64,000 bases of DNA from [Clostridium] celerecrescens 18A (lineage in GTDB: Bacteria > Bacillota > Clostridia > Lachnospirales > Lachnospiraceae), in contig NZ_PGET01000001.1 in NCBI RefSeq assembly GCF_002797975.1, positions 3,665,501 through 3,729,500 of the forward strand, given 5' to 3'. This document shows positions 38,001 to 46,271 of the stretch, one piece after another. How positions within the stretch are numbered: the stretch's first letter is position 1; the number at the start of each line of letters is the position of its first letter. Made by a program: the position numbers and the translations under genes. The notes under the pieces are model-generated. The model worked only from the letters and a program-made list of their open reading frames with translations, was not told the origin of the DNA and did not search any database.

Positions 38001-41000
38001 TAGGCAGGAAGAAGGTCATCGTATTTATAACGGACGAAATCACCATCAATGTCATAGACAGGATCGCCCTTTTTGTAGGTTTCAGCCGATCTCTGGTAAT
38101 ACTCCGGAAGGCCATGGCCATTTAGGACCGGTTTCATGCTTTTATCAAAACTATTTCCGTTATAAGTCCCTGTGATATATTCCTGATCCGTGTCGGCGTT
38201 GATGGTAGCGATTCTCCAAGTTTTGATTTTTTCTCTGGCAATGACCGCTCCGGTTTTCGTCCGGGATACCTTTACCGGCCATACCAGGACCTTTTGTCCT
38301 TCTTTCGCGTAGGCCATACCGGTAGTCGGATTCACAAATGCATCCCGGTTACCATTACTGTCCAGGTGATAAAGGATTGTTCCATGGCTTAAATTAAAGC
38401 ACTTGTCTGCCGCAGAGTATTTCACCGCAGACAGATCACCTCCGGTCAATTCGTAGACAGGCTGCCCGGCCTTCAGCACGTAGATGGATTCCCGGTTTTT
38501 TACTTGTACCTGGTTCCCGTTTCGGTCATAACCGTAAAACTTCCCTTTCGCCCCGGTTTCCGTTACTTTCAGCTCTCCAAAGGAATAGAAAAGAATATCT
38601 GTATCCCCCCGCTCTATCGTCCGGTAAGTCCAGATTCCTTCCCCTGGTACTCCGTTTAAGCTTCCTTCCTCATCCTCCTCTCGAATAAATTCAATAGATG
38701 ATCCAGCGTATCCCTTTAATACCTGAATAGACTGAACATTATTATTCCGGTCCCTTATTACCTCAACACCATCATATCCATAATCTCCGCTGTCCCCATT
38801 CTCCACGATTTCTATGGCGTCATAAAGAGTCATCTGCGCCCCGGCCACGTAGCGGTTGTTATCGTCTGCGGTATCTAAGGGCCTGGATATCAGGCCATAC
38901 CCGGCAAATACCCCATCAACATAGACCGGCTCTGCATCTTCGCCTGCGGCCTTTCTGGATTCTAAGTACTCCAGGGTACCTTTGAACCAGGCATAGCCTA
39001 AGTAAGTTCCGTTTTTGTAGGCAAATTCAAGGTTTTCTGTCCCATACCTTTGTTTTAACTCCAGTTCTGTTCCTTCTAACCTGGTGTTGGTTTTGTATAT
39101 GACCGTCTGCTCAGAGTCCTTGATTTTGGATATTTCCAGGCGTAATGGAGTATTCCCTACATAAATCCTAGCGATGTTTGTAAAACCCTGTGGCCCTTCT
39201 CCTGACTTATCTTCATAAATAGCCGCCGCTACCCGGTCGTCTCTGTTTCCGTCCAGGTAGTAGGTAGTCCGGTCGGAATAAATTTCTATGGCTACTGGCT
39301 CTGTCCTTATATAACCAGCTGGTGGTTTAATTTCACAAAGAACATAAGTTCCGGCACCAAGAGGCTGTGGAGTAATCAGATATCCGGTATTCTGATCTTG
39401 ATAGGATGTTTCTGTTAAATCCTCTTCCTTGGCCCCAGTGTGCCCCGCTTCATCGGGCAGAAGGCCGTCCCTGGTGGTTGTAAAGGCTTCAAACTGTCCT
39501 GTCCTTCTTCCTTCCTGATCGGTAAGTATCACTTGTTCCGATTCCTTACATATGGGTGTTCCTGCCGGAACAGTTCCCTTCCAGGCATTCCCTTCAAGGG
39601 CAATATTCTTGGCTCCCATGGCTTCTAAAAATTCCATTGATCCTTCGATCCGGGTATCCATTTCATAAAACTTTACCAGACCTTCCGTATTCACTCCGTC
39701 CTCCCGGGACGCTGCATAAAGAGCAAACAAGGCTCCGTCATGAAGAAGGTTTTCCCCTGTCTCTGAATCCAGCTTTTCAATCCTCAGCTTAGCTTTAAAA
39801 AAACTATTTCGAAACTTCGTATATCCAAAGCCTTTGTATGAACTCTCTCCGTTTGGGGATAGGGTACTGTCCGCTGCCTCTGTTACTGCATTGTAAGGGG
39901 CCACGACCGTCCATGGAACAAGCATAGGGGCATACTTTCCATCATAAGCTATCTGTACGCCCTGCATAGTCGTTACATTATCTTTGTACTGGATTCCAGC
40001 ACCATTGTTCTCTGTAATGGTTCCCCCAGGAAATGGAACATCATCAGCGATACCTTTATTTTCTGCCACGGAGCTGTAACGGTAGTATTTTGATACGGTA
40101 TCTCTTCCACTTAAGCCTTCTGACAGGTAATATGGGACATTTCCACTCGTCCTATCATCCTGCTCATTGTAGTAGTTCTTATATGGTTTGAATCTGTTCT
40201 GGCTCAGTGCAAAATAGTCACCTGATCCCGTCCCCGCCACACCATTTCTGATGTTGCCAATGTCCATGCCGTACTTGTAAACTTCAAAGTCGCCATCCGC
40301 ATTCCTGCCCTTGATTACGTTTACACTCTCCTCATTGAAACGGATCTTGTACTTCCTCTCCATCTCAGGCTGTGTTATGCCAACTGAATAATTGTAATAA
40401 TTATTAGTCACTTCCGGTGTATCCTGGGAGCCATCATAATCCGCATATACAGACGGGAGAGAGACTTCTCCTGGCTTATCAATCTGGTAATGCTTGTTCT
40501 TTAAATCCCCCAGATTGCTGAATTTGGGCTGCTGTTCTGCCACTATATAAGTTCCGTATGGAAGATATTTTGAAGTAGCAAAGTAATAACCATGACTGTT
40601 TCCAGCAATGTCACCAAATAGGGTATCCGCTGAAAGTGTTGTAAGATCTTTATCTGATCCGCCATCCTTTGCACTATCCCATTTAATGGAATAAATCCGG
40701 TCAAGATCATAAGCGAAGAAGGGGGTTAAATAGTTTTCTGCCTTTTGGATGGCTTCTGAAAGGGCTTTGTCGTAAACCTCATTGGAATGAGCATTGCCAC
40801 CTGTGGCGCTTACCGTTTCTCCAGCCTGATTTTTCTTCACCAGCTTTGCCACTTCGTCATCCAAATACCAGGTAATGGCAAACTGGCGGACATGATCAGA
40901 ACGTAGGGCATTATCCGTAGCTATATCCGATGTATTGATATGGTTCTTAATTACGGAATTATTGTGGACCACTGGATACTGTTTTTCTGCACCGCTTGTT

Positions 41001-44000
41001 CCAAACAGGAGCTTCTTTATTAAGGCAAAAGGCTTAAAAGAAGTGCTTCCATTATCTGTACGATTCCACTTATCATCATTGGCTACAGTTATGGCATCAA
41101 AGAACTTTTCATAATTATAAACAGAAATGATTCCTGCTCCATCACTGCTATCCGTCTTTGCCGATTTGGTTTCCAGTACGGAAGTATAGCCGTTATTCTG
41201 ATTCCCGTTAATAAAACCATTCGTATAGCTGTACAAGGTATTATTGCTTACAATTGCATCCTCTGAGTCTTTATATAAAGGAGAGGTGACACGCTGCACT
41301 TTTGTGAAAACCTTGTTTACCAGGGCCGGGAATTTCTCATTTCGATCAATCACATTAATTTCATTTCCCAGCCTGTCCTGCCAGATTATATTTCCATCAT
41401 TGTCACGGTAAAGTCGTTCCAGATTTGATTTTAAGTATATCTTAAAGCGGAAGTTGTCCATCTTCTTGGCCACCGTGTCTCTTCCAAGACGCCCGCCAAG
41501 GGTTCTTGTAAACCAGTCATCATGGATTTCGGCATAGGAGTTGGTGTTGTCGTATGTCTTTTCATCAATGGTCTTCGTTACCTTGATCTGCTGTCCGATG
41601 ATACGTTCCAGCACAGGGGTTGGTGTTTCACTTGTATTTCCATCCTCAATAAGATTGTGATATCCATTGAAAATCAAATGCTGATTCTTAATAAAGGTCT
41701 TGTTGGAATCAAATTCTGCGGAAGTAGAGACTCCTGCACCTGCTCCGGAAACACGGATTACATATTCTGCATTGGATATACTAGCCCCAGCCGTATACCC
41801 CCACACATTGTTTGAACCGATCTTACTTATATCTTCATTTGTTACAACGGTCTTTCCATTATTAAGTGCGATTGTAAAGTTACCTGATTTTGCTCCGGTT
41901 AGGTCCATATCCTTTGAACCGACATGAATGGTATATTGCTTTGAAACCTTATCATAATAGTAATAGCTGCTGCCCACCCGGTTCGCCACTTCCGTAGAGT
42001 TAACCTGGGGAATTTTAGAAGAGTTTACATTCTCTTCATTTACAATGACCTCCTTGTAATTCGGCTTCCAGACTTTCCTGGTTACGGGAGCATGGCCTAC
42101 GTAAGTACCGCCATTTAAGTGCCAGTAATCGTAAAGGGTTTCTCCTGCAGCATAACGAAGGTACCTCTCGCTATCTGTCGGATACATGGTTTTATCCGTT
42201 GGGATTCCATCATCACCCACTTCATAATCTGGTGTTACGTTAATCATGTATTTGCCTGCATTTCCTACTTCTGCAGCATTTAATTCATTCCCTGTGTACT
42301 TTCTGATAATATATCTTTCGTAGGTGGTATTCAGTTTTGTTAAGTAAGCAGCAACGATATCGCCACCGGAATTTGTTTGATACAGCAAAGTCCTCCCCGG
42401 ATTCATACCGACAACGACCGTTACAATGACTTTCCAGCCGTTATATTCCACTTTTTGAAGGCCGCCATAGGTAAATACTTTTTCATTGATGTAATAATTT
42501 AATATTGTTTCGATCACTGATTTATTAGTCGTGGCATTCTCAATTTCAAGGACCATTTCCGGCCTGCCATAGACAATTTTTCCATTCACTATCCGTTTCT
42601 CATCATAGACTGGGACATCAGTCGTAGAATAATCACCATCTTTCGGAGTTTCCATATGGAGAGAATTACGCATCATCTGCTCCAATTCAGCTTTCACATA
42701 ATTTATGTTACTTTCTGAAATCGTGAAAGCGCTGGTAAACCTCGCCGGGTCACTGGCCGCAGCAGTCCCCTCTGTAGGAAGTTTATCGGCTTCGGTTCCG
42801 TAGGCTTCGTAAGGAACCTTGATGCTTGCAGTGACCCCTGATTTCTCAATCAGGTTTCCATTGATATCACGCTTATAAACGGAGTCTGATTCTGCTGTCA
42901 GATAAAATGGTGCTTCCTTTGCATCAACCCAGTCTCCTCCATCCACTTGCCGGATCACTACTGGATTCAATGTGACGTTGTTTAGATATATATCCGCTCC
43001 TTCTGAAATTCCATCAAGGACTACGTTATAACCATTCGTGGCATCCTTTGATTTTGTTTCGAGAAGAAGTAAGTTTTCTTTATTTCCATAAGCAGCATTT
43101 TCTTCTGGGAAGGTAACTGCATGGTATAGCTGCCTTGTTATCCAGGCAGATCCTGCCGGAGCCGTTCTTGAATCAGTGGTGCCGCCATAGGACTCACGGG
43201 TACTTTTTTCTGCATTGGTTACCTCCAAATCCTTTCCGGTAATCGAAAGCTCATATCCTTCGGAACGAGTAAGTTCTTTGATATAATAATTGCCAAGGAT
43301 TAAAGGTCTTCCTATCCAGCTGTCCCCATTCATGGTTTTATTATCTTTATAGATACGTCCCTTTTCCTCTTGTGGATGTGCTTTGTCATAATCGTTTTTG
43401 ACATACAGGTTTTTTGGATATTCCTTTCCGGTATATTCAATCTTTCCTGCCTTGTAATTGTAGATACTATGAGGTCTTTCTGTTATCGTTAAGAAGGAAC
43501 CTTCCCCATTTTTATCAGTGGCCGCAACTGAGACAAGATCATTTGCATCAAATACCACTCCAATACCGGCTGTTACATTTCCACTTCCATCTCGCTGTGT
43601 GTCCGGTCCGTAAATAGGATCAGCCGCAAACAAACCATATACTGCACCTTCTAAGGTTGCATCTCCCTGGGAATCTCCATAGGAATCAAAATCTACAGAC
43701 TCCCCGGCCTTTAATTCCATATCTCTCTTATTGAAATGAACCTGTCCTGGTACACGATGATCGTATACTTTAAAGGTATGAGCTGTATTATTACTCGGTC
43801 CTTTATCTACTTCCGGTTGGCTGTCCTCTTCTCCTTCTTCAAACATTTTACTGGTAGCTCTGCTGAGAGCATTTAAACCAAGCTTTGTTGTCATGACTGG
43901 TTCTTCGTCAGTATTTTCAGCAAAAAGTCTGACCTGCCTTATTCCTCTTTCTTCTTTAGGAAGAGATGCATCGGAATCTGTGGCCAGACTATGTCTTAAT

Positions 44001-46180
44001 GAAAGATTCATAAAGTTCCTTCTAGCCTGAGATGGAGTAGATTCATCTTCATCATCTAAGAATTCATCCAGAAATTCCTCTTCTGTATCAAACTCTTTAT
44101 CATATAACTCTTCATCCTCCTTAGCGGTAAGTTTGACGGTTATCTCCTTTTCCTCTGCAAAAGCACTGGGAAGCCCTATAAACTTTAGTAATTTGTTGAT
44201 GATTCTTTCTTTTAATGGGAGATCATAGGTTTCTTTCAGGATTAAATCTCCACTTTCCTCATTATCATCAGAATATGTAGATGAAGATGTACTTGCCACA
44301 TTGCTATCGTTATCAGCAAGTAATAATTCTTCCTCATCTGTCAGGCTGGAAATATCTGATTCAGGGATTTCCATGTTTGTTAAACTCCGCATTGCTAATT
44401 CCGTAAGGTTGTCTTCACTACTTGAACTGCCCTTCGTTATATTTCGGACATATCCCGTAACTCTTATATCTGCATTACTGGAACTTTTCCACCTTTTAGC
44501 TCTTCCGGCTTCGGAAGCTGCTGTTGTGATAATTTCAATCGGAACGTCATCCGGATGTCCCGGATCATGAATGATGTAGCCATCCCTTGGCTTTGTTTCC
44601 CTGAACGTGTAATCATACTCAAGATTGATAAATATTTCATATGCATCATCCCTGGCAGCCTTACAGCCTGATGCTTCAAATGCTTCTTCCTCAGACGGCT
44701 CCTCTTCACTACCGCATTCCCAGTGATGGAATGTTCCTCCACTGGCCGCCACACACGCTTCACATTCATCTACTGCCGCTTGCCATTCCTCCATTAATCT
44801 TTCATACTCTTCTGCCCCCTCATCGGTGTCATCGCTTCCTTCCCCTTCTCCTTCCCCTTCTTCTCCACCTTCCGATTCATCAATTTCCGGTTCCGGGGGA
44901 ATTGGATGGCCATTGCAATAAGCATGACTAAAATCATAAAAACGGGTATCTTTATGGGAGACTCGCCCACTGGCATCCGTTACAAGATCATCGTCAAATA
45001 TCAGCCAATCCTGCCAGGTTGTTGGATCTTCTCTCATGTTGTCTTTTATGATTCCGCCATCTGATTCATCATCACTTAACTGGCTATCGTCGAAATGCTC
45101 CAATACCTGCCATGTAGAACCCTGCAAAGGATTTCCAGTTTCATAGTCTCTTTTTTCCAGATCAACTTTATAATTGGTTTCAAAGGTTTCATTGTGTCGA
45201 TAAACCTTTAAGGACACTTCTCCTCCATCAGTAATTAATGAAGGGGTATTTGAACTGTATTTTGTAGTGAGGAAAAACTCGCAGGTTTTTTCTTTCACAT
45301 TTCCTTTTGCTCGATATAGTTGCTGTGAGCCTTGGATGTTACACTGGAAATACTCCAGGCTACCTGTGACTTCCAATACCCTAAAAATAGCTGGATTATA
45401 ACTAATCTTCATGACAGCTTCGGTTGGTTTTTGTCCAGCCGGGGCTTTAGGGAAACTCCAAGAGAGATTCTGGCCTTCCGTATTAATGACCAATCCAGGC
45501 GTTACTGCTTCAATGATACAATATTTTTTAAATGTTTCCCAATCTGTAAGCCCAGTTAACTCATACAACTTAGTTGTATCTATCTGCCCAGGGCCACTTC
45601 TTAAATCATTGATATACATAGCCTTGCTCTCGGAATTGTACCTACTGATTAACTCTAGGATATCCTTTGGTTTTTTACAGCCATCTGGAATGTTCTCCAA
45701 AGACATAAAACCGTCATTCGCTAAGTTTTCTACCCGTTCAGACCCACCATTGCTTTTCCCTTTCGACCATGCGACATCTCTTGCTTCATCTTTAGTAATA
45801 CGGCCAAACTGAGAGTTAAGAGATGTATTTAAATCATAACTTTCAAACGCTAATATATAAGCCCAGAACATTCTTTTCTGCTCAATGGTTCCTTTAAAAT
45901 AATCAATATCTGAATTAACCTTAGAATAATCGTAATTGCTATGGGCTGTAGCACCTGAGTTCATGCATAAAAACCATTTGTCTCTATCATCACCGGGAGC
46001 CCTTCCCATTAGGTACGGATGTCCGGCCTGTCCGGAACTGACAAACACTAAACCAAAACCCCAGGTATTAAAAATACCTGGTGGTAAATACGTAAAAATA
46101 AGTGTCAATAATAAAATAGTTGCAAGTAGCCCAGCAATTTTTTGATTTAGTTTTTTACCACTTTTCCAACTTCTGATCAT
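32051..46180 (-). CDS. Giant LPXTG-anchored Cna-B/SpaA-type adhesin, 4709 aa
   Basis: This very large surface protein has an N-terminal hydrophobic export segment (residues about 15-32) and a distinctive N-domain (about 50-330) with WFLCMNSG (Cys72). About twenty Cna-B/SpaA modules follow, recognised by openings such as FRIEKLDSETGE, HLYITKVDAQTGEEL and VLIQKSDAETSEK and closings such as HEIKAPEGY and LEEQPPAGY. These carry the Lys and Glu used for internal isopeptide bonds. One region (about 3700-3800) resembles DUF11. It ends with LPKTG, a hydrophobic helix and RRRRDKK, a sortase anchor. Acidic and Ser-rich linkers lie near 430-460 and 560-760. AAGGAGAATAG precedes the ATG. No sortase is encoded in the window. 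Ligand unknown. Confidence 0.92.
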   Translation of the reverse strand: MIRSWKSGKKLNQKIAGLLATILLLTLIFTYLPPGIFNTWGFGLVFVSSGQAGHPYLMGRAPGDDRDKWFLCMNSGATAHSNYDYSKVNSDIDYFKGTIEQKRMFWAYILAFESYDLNTSLNSQFGRITKDEARDVAWSKGKSNGGSERVENLANDGFMSLENIPDGCKKPKDILELISRYNSESKAMYINDLRSGPGQIDTTKLYELTGLTDWETFKKYCIIEAVTPGLVINTEGQNLSWSFPKAPAGQKPTEAVMKISYNPAIFRVLEVTGSLEYFQCNIQGSQQLYRAKGNVKEKTCEFFLTTKYSSNTPSLITDGGEVSLKVYRHNETFETNYKVDLEKRDYETGNPLQGSTWQVLEHFDDSQLSDDESDGGIIKDNMREDPTTWQDWLIFDDDLVTDASGRVSHKDTRFYDFSHAYCNGHPIPPEPEIDESEGGEEGEGEGEGSDDTDEGAEEYERLMEEWQAAVDECEACVAASGGTFHHWECGSEEEPSEEEAFEASGCKAARDDAYEIFINLEYDYTFRETKPRDGYIIHDPGHPDDVPIEIITTAASEAGRAKRWKSSSNADIRVTGYVRNITKGSSSSEDNLTELAMRSLTNMEIPESDISSLTDEEELLLADNDSNVASTSSSTYSDDNEESGDLILKETYDLPLKERIINKLLKFIGLPSAFAEEKEITVKLTAKEDEELYDKEFDTEEEFLDEFLDDEDESTPSQARRNFMNLSLRHSLATDSDASLPKEERGIRQVRLFAENTDEEPVMTTKLGLNALSRATSKMFEEGEEDSQPEVDKGPSNNTAHTFKVYDHRVPGQVHFNKRDMELKAGESVDFDSYGDSQGDATLEGAVYGLFAADPIYGPDTQRDGSGNVTAGIGVVFDANDLVSVAATDKNGEGSFLTITERPHSIYNYKAGKIEYTGKEYPKNLYVKNDYDKAHPQEEKGRIYKDNKTMNGDSWIGRPLILGNYYIKELTRSEGYELSITGKDLEVTNAEKSTRESYGGTTDSRTAPAGSAWITRQLYHAVTFPEENAAYGNKENLLLLETKSKDATNGYNVVLDGISEGADIYLNNVTLNPVVIRQVDGGDWVDAKEAPFYLTAESDSVYKRDINGNLIEKSGVTASIKVPYEAYGTEADKLPTEGTAAASDPARFTSAFTISESNINYVKAELEQMMRNSLHMETPKDGDYSTTDVPVYDEKRIVNGKIVYGRPEMVLEIENATTNKSVIETILNYYINEKVFTYGGLQKVEYNGWKVIVTVVVGMNPGRTLLYQTNSGGDIVAAYLTKLNTTYERYIIRKYTGNELNAAEVGNAGKYMINVTPDYEVGDDGIPTDKTMYPTDSERYLRYAAGETLYDYWHLNGGTYVGHAPVTRKVWKPNYKEVIVNEENVNSSKIPQVNSTEVANRVGSSYYYYDKVSKQYTIHVGSKDMDLTGAKSGNFTIALNNGKTVVTNEDISKIGSNNVWGYTAGASISNAEYVIRVSGAGAGVSTSAEFDSNKTFIKNQHLIFNGYHNLIEDGNTSETPTPVLERIIGQQIKVTKTIDEKTYDNTNSYAEIHDDWFTRTLGGRLGRDTVAKKMDNFRFKIYLKSNLERLYRDNDGNIIWQDRLGNEINVIDRNEKFPALVNKVFTKVQRVTSPLYKDSEDAIVSNNTLYSYTNGFINGNQNNGYTSVLETKSAKTDSSDGAGIISVYNYEKFFDAITVANDDKWNRTDNGSTSFKPFALIKKLLFGTSGAEKQYPVVHNNSVIKNHINTSDIATDNALRSDHVRQFAITWYLDDEVAKLVKKNQAGETVSATGGNAHSNEVYDKALSEAIQKAENYLTPFFAYDLDRIYSIKWDSAKDGGSDKDLTTLSADTLFGDIAGNSHGYYFATSKYLPYGTYIVAEQQPKFSNLGDLKNKHYQIDKPGEVSLPSVYADYDGSQDTPEVTNNYYNYSVGITQPEMERKYKIRFNEESVNVIKGRNADGDFEVYKYGMDIGNIRNGVAGTGSGDYFALSQNRFKPYKNYYNEQDDRTSGNVPYYLSEGLSGRDTVSKYYRYSSVAENKGIADDVPFPGGTITENNGAGIQYKDNVTTMQGVQIAYDGKYAPMLVPWTVVAPYNAVTEAADSTLSPNGESSYKGFGYTKFRNSFFKAKLRIEKLDSETGENLLHDGALFALYAASREDGVNTEGLVKFYEMDTRIEGSMEFLEAMGAKNIALEGNAWKGTVPAGTPICKESEQVILTDQEGRRTGQFEAFTTTRDGLLPDEAGHTGAKEEDLTETSYQDQNTGYLITPQPLGAGTYVLCEIKPPAGYIRTEPVAIEIYSDRTTYYLDGNRDDRVAAAIYEDKSGEGPQGFTNIARIYVGNTPLRLEISKIKDSEQTVIYKTNTRLEGTELELKQRYGTENLEFAYKNGTYLGYAWFKGTLEYLESRKAAGEDAEPVYVDGVFAGYGLISRPLDTADDNNRYVAGAQMTLYDAIEIVENGDSGDYGYDGVEVIRDRNNNVQSIQVLKGYAGSSIEFIREEDEEGSLNGVPGEGIWTYRTIERGDTDILFYSFGELKVTETGAKGKFYGYDRNGNQVQVKNRESIYVLKAGQPVYELTGGDLSAVKYSAADKCFNLSHGTILYHLDSNGNRDAFVNPTTGMAYAKEGQKVLVWPVKVSRTKTGAVIAREKIKTWRIATINADTDQEYITGTYNGNSFDKSMKPVLNGHGLPEYYQRSAETYKKGDPVYDIDGDFVRYKYDDLLPAYNNAAYWINDKANMEDIGKEEDIIDDKKLYHRKGEAWIMENTWITGEEYPNDPFKADMTVGQADMLKRVIPGTYIMEEVKAPSGYTRGFPEGVTVIETREVQKTGLQDEKIKVEIVKTDAADRYRLDVLSDYQEGLTFTEPKGAYSYVQISGAHLALYKAKRIYTTDGETYPKGYYFVKTESKAAEWTIENKADNSPVQMIADWITDGTPKYFEGIPAGDYILEEIDAAVGYVRNSMELTVKATGEVQSVNLKNDHTKLEVFKYYEDGPGRKLQLPNSHAADLALYEAKTDKDGNILMDGVMPVYDEEKRVAGWTTDDLTEYTEKTEKGTGFMYRIKDFLGLAENQSSFITDFEAAYQEKGETLTSLVWYTKDGERTAERSEIIRTGKGEGTVQTWTTDAGKTIRITIYRNVRDGSLDSDGRLPLNFEYQFNYEVENGIKSYDSLEGMHRIDYLPFNAVKEGKNVGNYVLVEEKTPAGFETADPKAIVLIETGNVQRFSLENEEKYINVLKVIKDGDREYAAEGAELALYRADEAGNFMEDEAHLIQTWITGSDGRYTENDKFNEDILEGFDLGDLKPHRIDKTPYGTYYIAELTAPPYMQKIDPMKILVGTEKVPVYRVVNIPNVGKLEIKKKASDTGEGLENARFMVSNKDTGAVWYMTTGTDGKAEIAGLPVGIVQTDGSIRPFTYAIEEISPSDLYQISEGMKKFQFDGKENGKEVLYTYEIENQPTKIQFKKTNFDNGLVVEGAEIAVYEAVVIEGEYYKAGEAIETFVSGPAGFTLTKKLSANRVYIMEELKAPAGYALSKPVIFTLNKAGTGIRNVSNDFSILKLACDNGAIEALTVIARVPVKVFTILKDLDTGTELPSFIGTGSGQVLTAEDGIINGHLYEITEYTRYSDGRTEKSFKETKRIYLDENGSYSIPSRTFLETRQELNDGNGNVLANWTVNVDNHDYTIKNPVTREIPIAQVTSSIGADHGAVKTGSVIKYTVSYTNPYNHPVDIRINAVLKDGLDYLRSTNYGVEQNGIINWNLTDTAAHESGTVDLVAVVSGETGMQANVYFETQTEVVTKRTTLTNPIVPEGSITIINKLTGTGKDQTDEFTFHVRLMDSAGKTLTGYQVYGGTSEGRIKGEENITITGDGYLTFAGLPYGTRYEITQEPKDGYDSVLRSAGQIEGGMVTGEVSKAIQNAVFESSRNNETIRDILTAGGNYRLMETTTYSDGSSLISGVYCFQLNASGMVDNVDMEDRTVHLYITKVDAQTGEELTGGRYSLIDAETGEVIFEFTKEEGREVLIPAKLITPGKEYIILEEQPPAGYSFEKEIRFTAEESGIRTTIIMQDQKTEIKIIKVDAETGDILTGGRFSIREKNNGTLIKKFTANGGPIVLTGLLIAGKTYELSEEEPPAGYSYSESVTFTVPDEPGLTTIVMRDKKTEVLIKKQKGSLLIGTPSEAASQLPGSTLQILKEDKAPAKAIRNGNGFKAGEDLIFITGTQLKELKGQLEAGKKYWVHEISPADGYAYAEDIPFTVSRNGDEDVIIMIDNPTHLILSKKSITGSEELPGNHMSIKDKDGNIVEEWISGTQPHELIAKLKAGERYWLHEIYPVVGYSYAEDVPFIVSKNGAADMVEMKNKVTAIRLNKVDSSGVLLKGAILQVLDHQKNVVIPDFETTGEDIDITGRLEAGKTYYLHEVKAPSGYFLSSDIAFTVPRSSGLLEVTMTDLKQHSPGSEKMFLYKIDASTGLGIKGVEFSIYRPNGSIYLTVKTGEYGYAKFDMPENGTYTYKETKTAPGYLSTDHTYSFSIHNGVVSGISTISVVNHPSPEVLIQKSDAETSEKLAGAELEIRNEAGEPVYKGITDENGGISFLPLRSGKYTVHEIKAPEGYIKTDACLTIYVTDDGAVTGEFILYNNPEHGKKKGFITATYQSSLNGLGISNYKGKGLWGWLRRLPKTGDVNLRGGLLLSIGLVGIVTSIVIVRRRRDKKDEK

Positions 46181-46224
46181 CTATTCTCCTTATTTTTCAT
46201 CGCCTCTCGTTGTTTTGAGCAAAT

Positions 46225-46262
46225 AAAAAAGCTACCGATTATGATTAACCGATAGCTTTTTT
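46225..46262 (-). terminator. Terminator between the transglutaminase-like gene and the giant adhesin
   Basis: AAAAAAGCTA and TAGCTTTTTT form the outer stem with an inner CG pair, followed by a T-run on either strand. It separates the two units, so the adhesin either needs its own promoter or relies on readthrough. Confidence 0.8.
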
Positions 46263-46271
46263 ATAATATAA

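Noticed and set aside
32200..46000. CRISPR array or DNA tandem repeat within the giant adhesin gene
   Set aside because: The repetition is at protein-module level with diverged DNA; there are no regular identical repeats with spacers.
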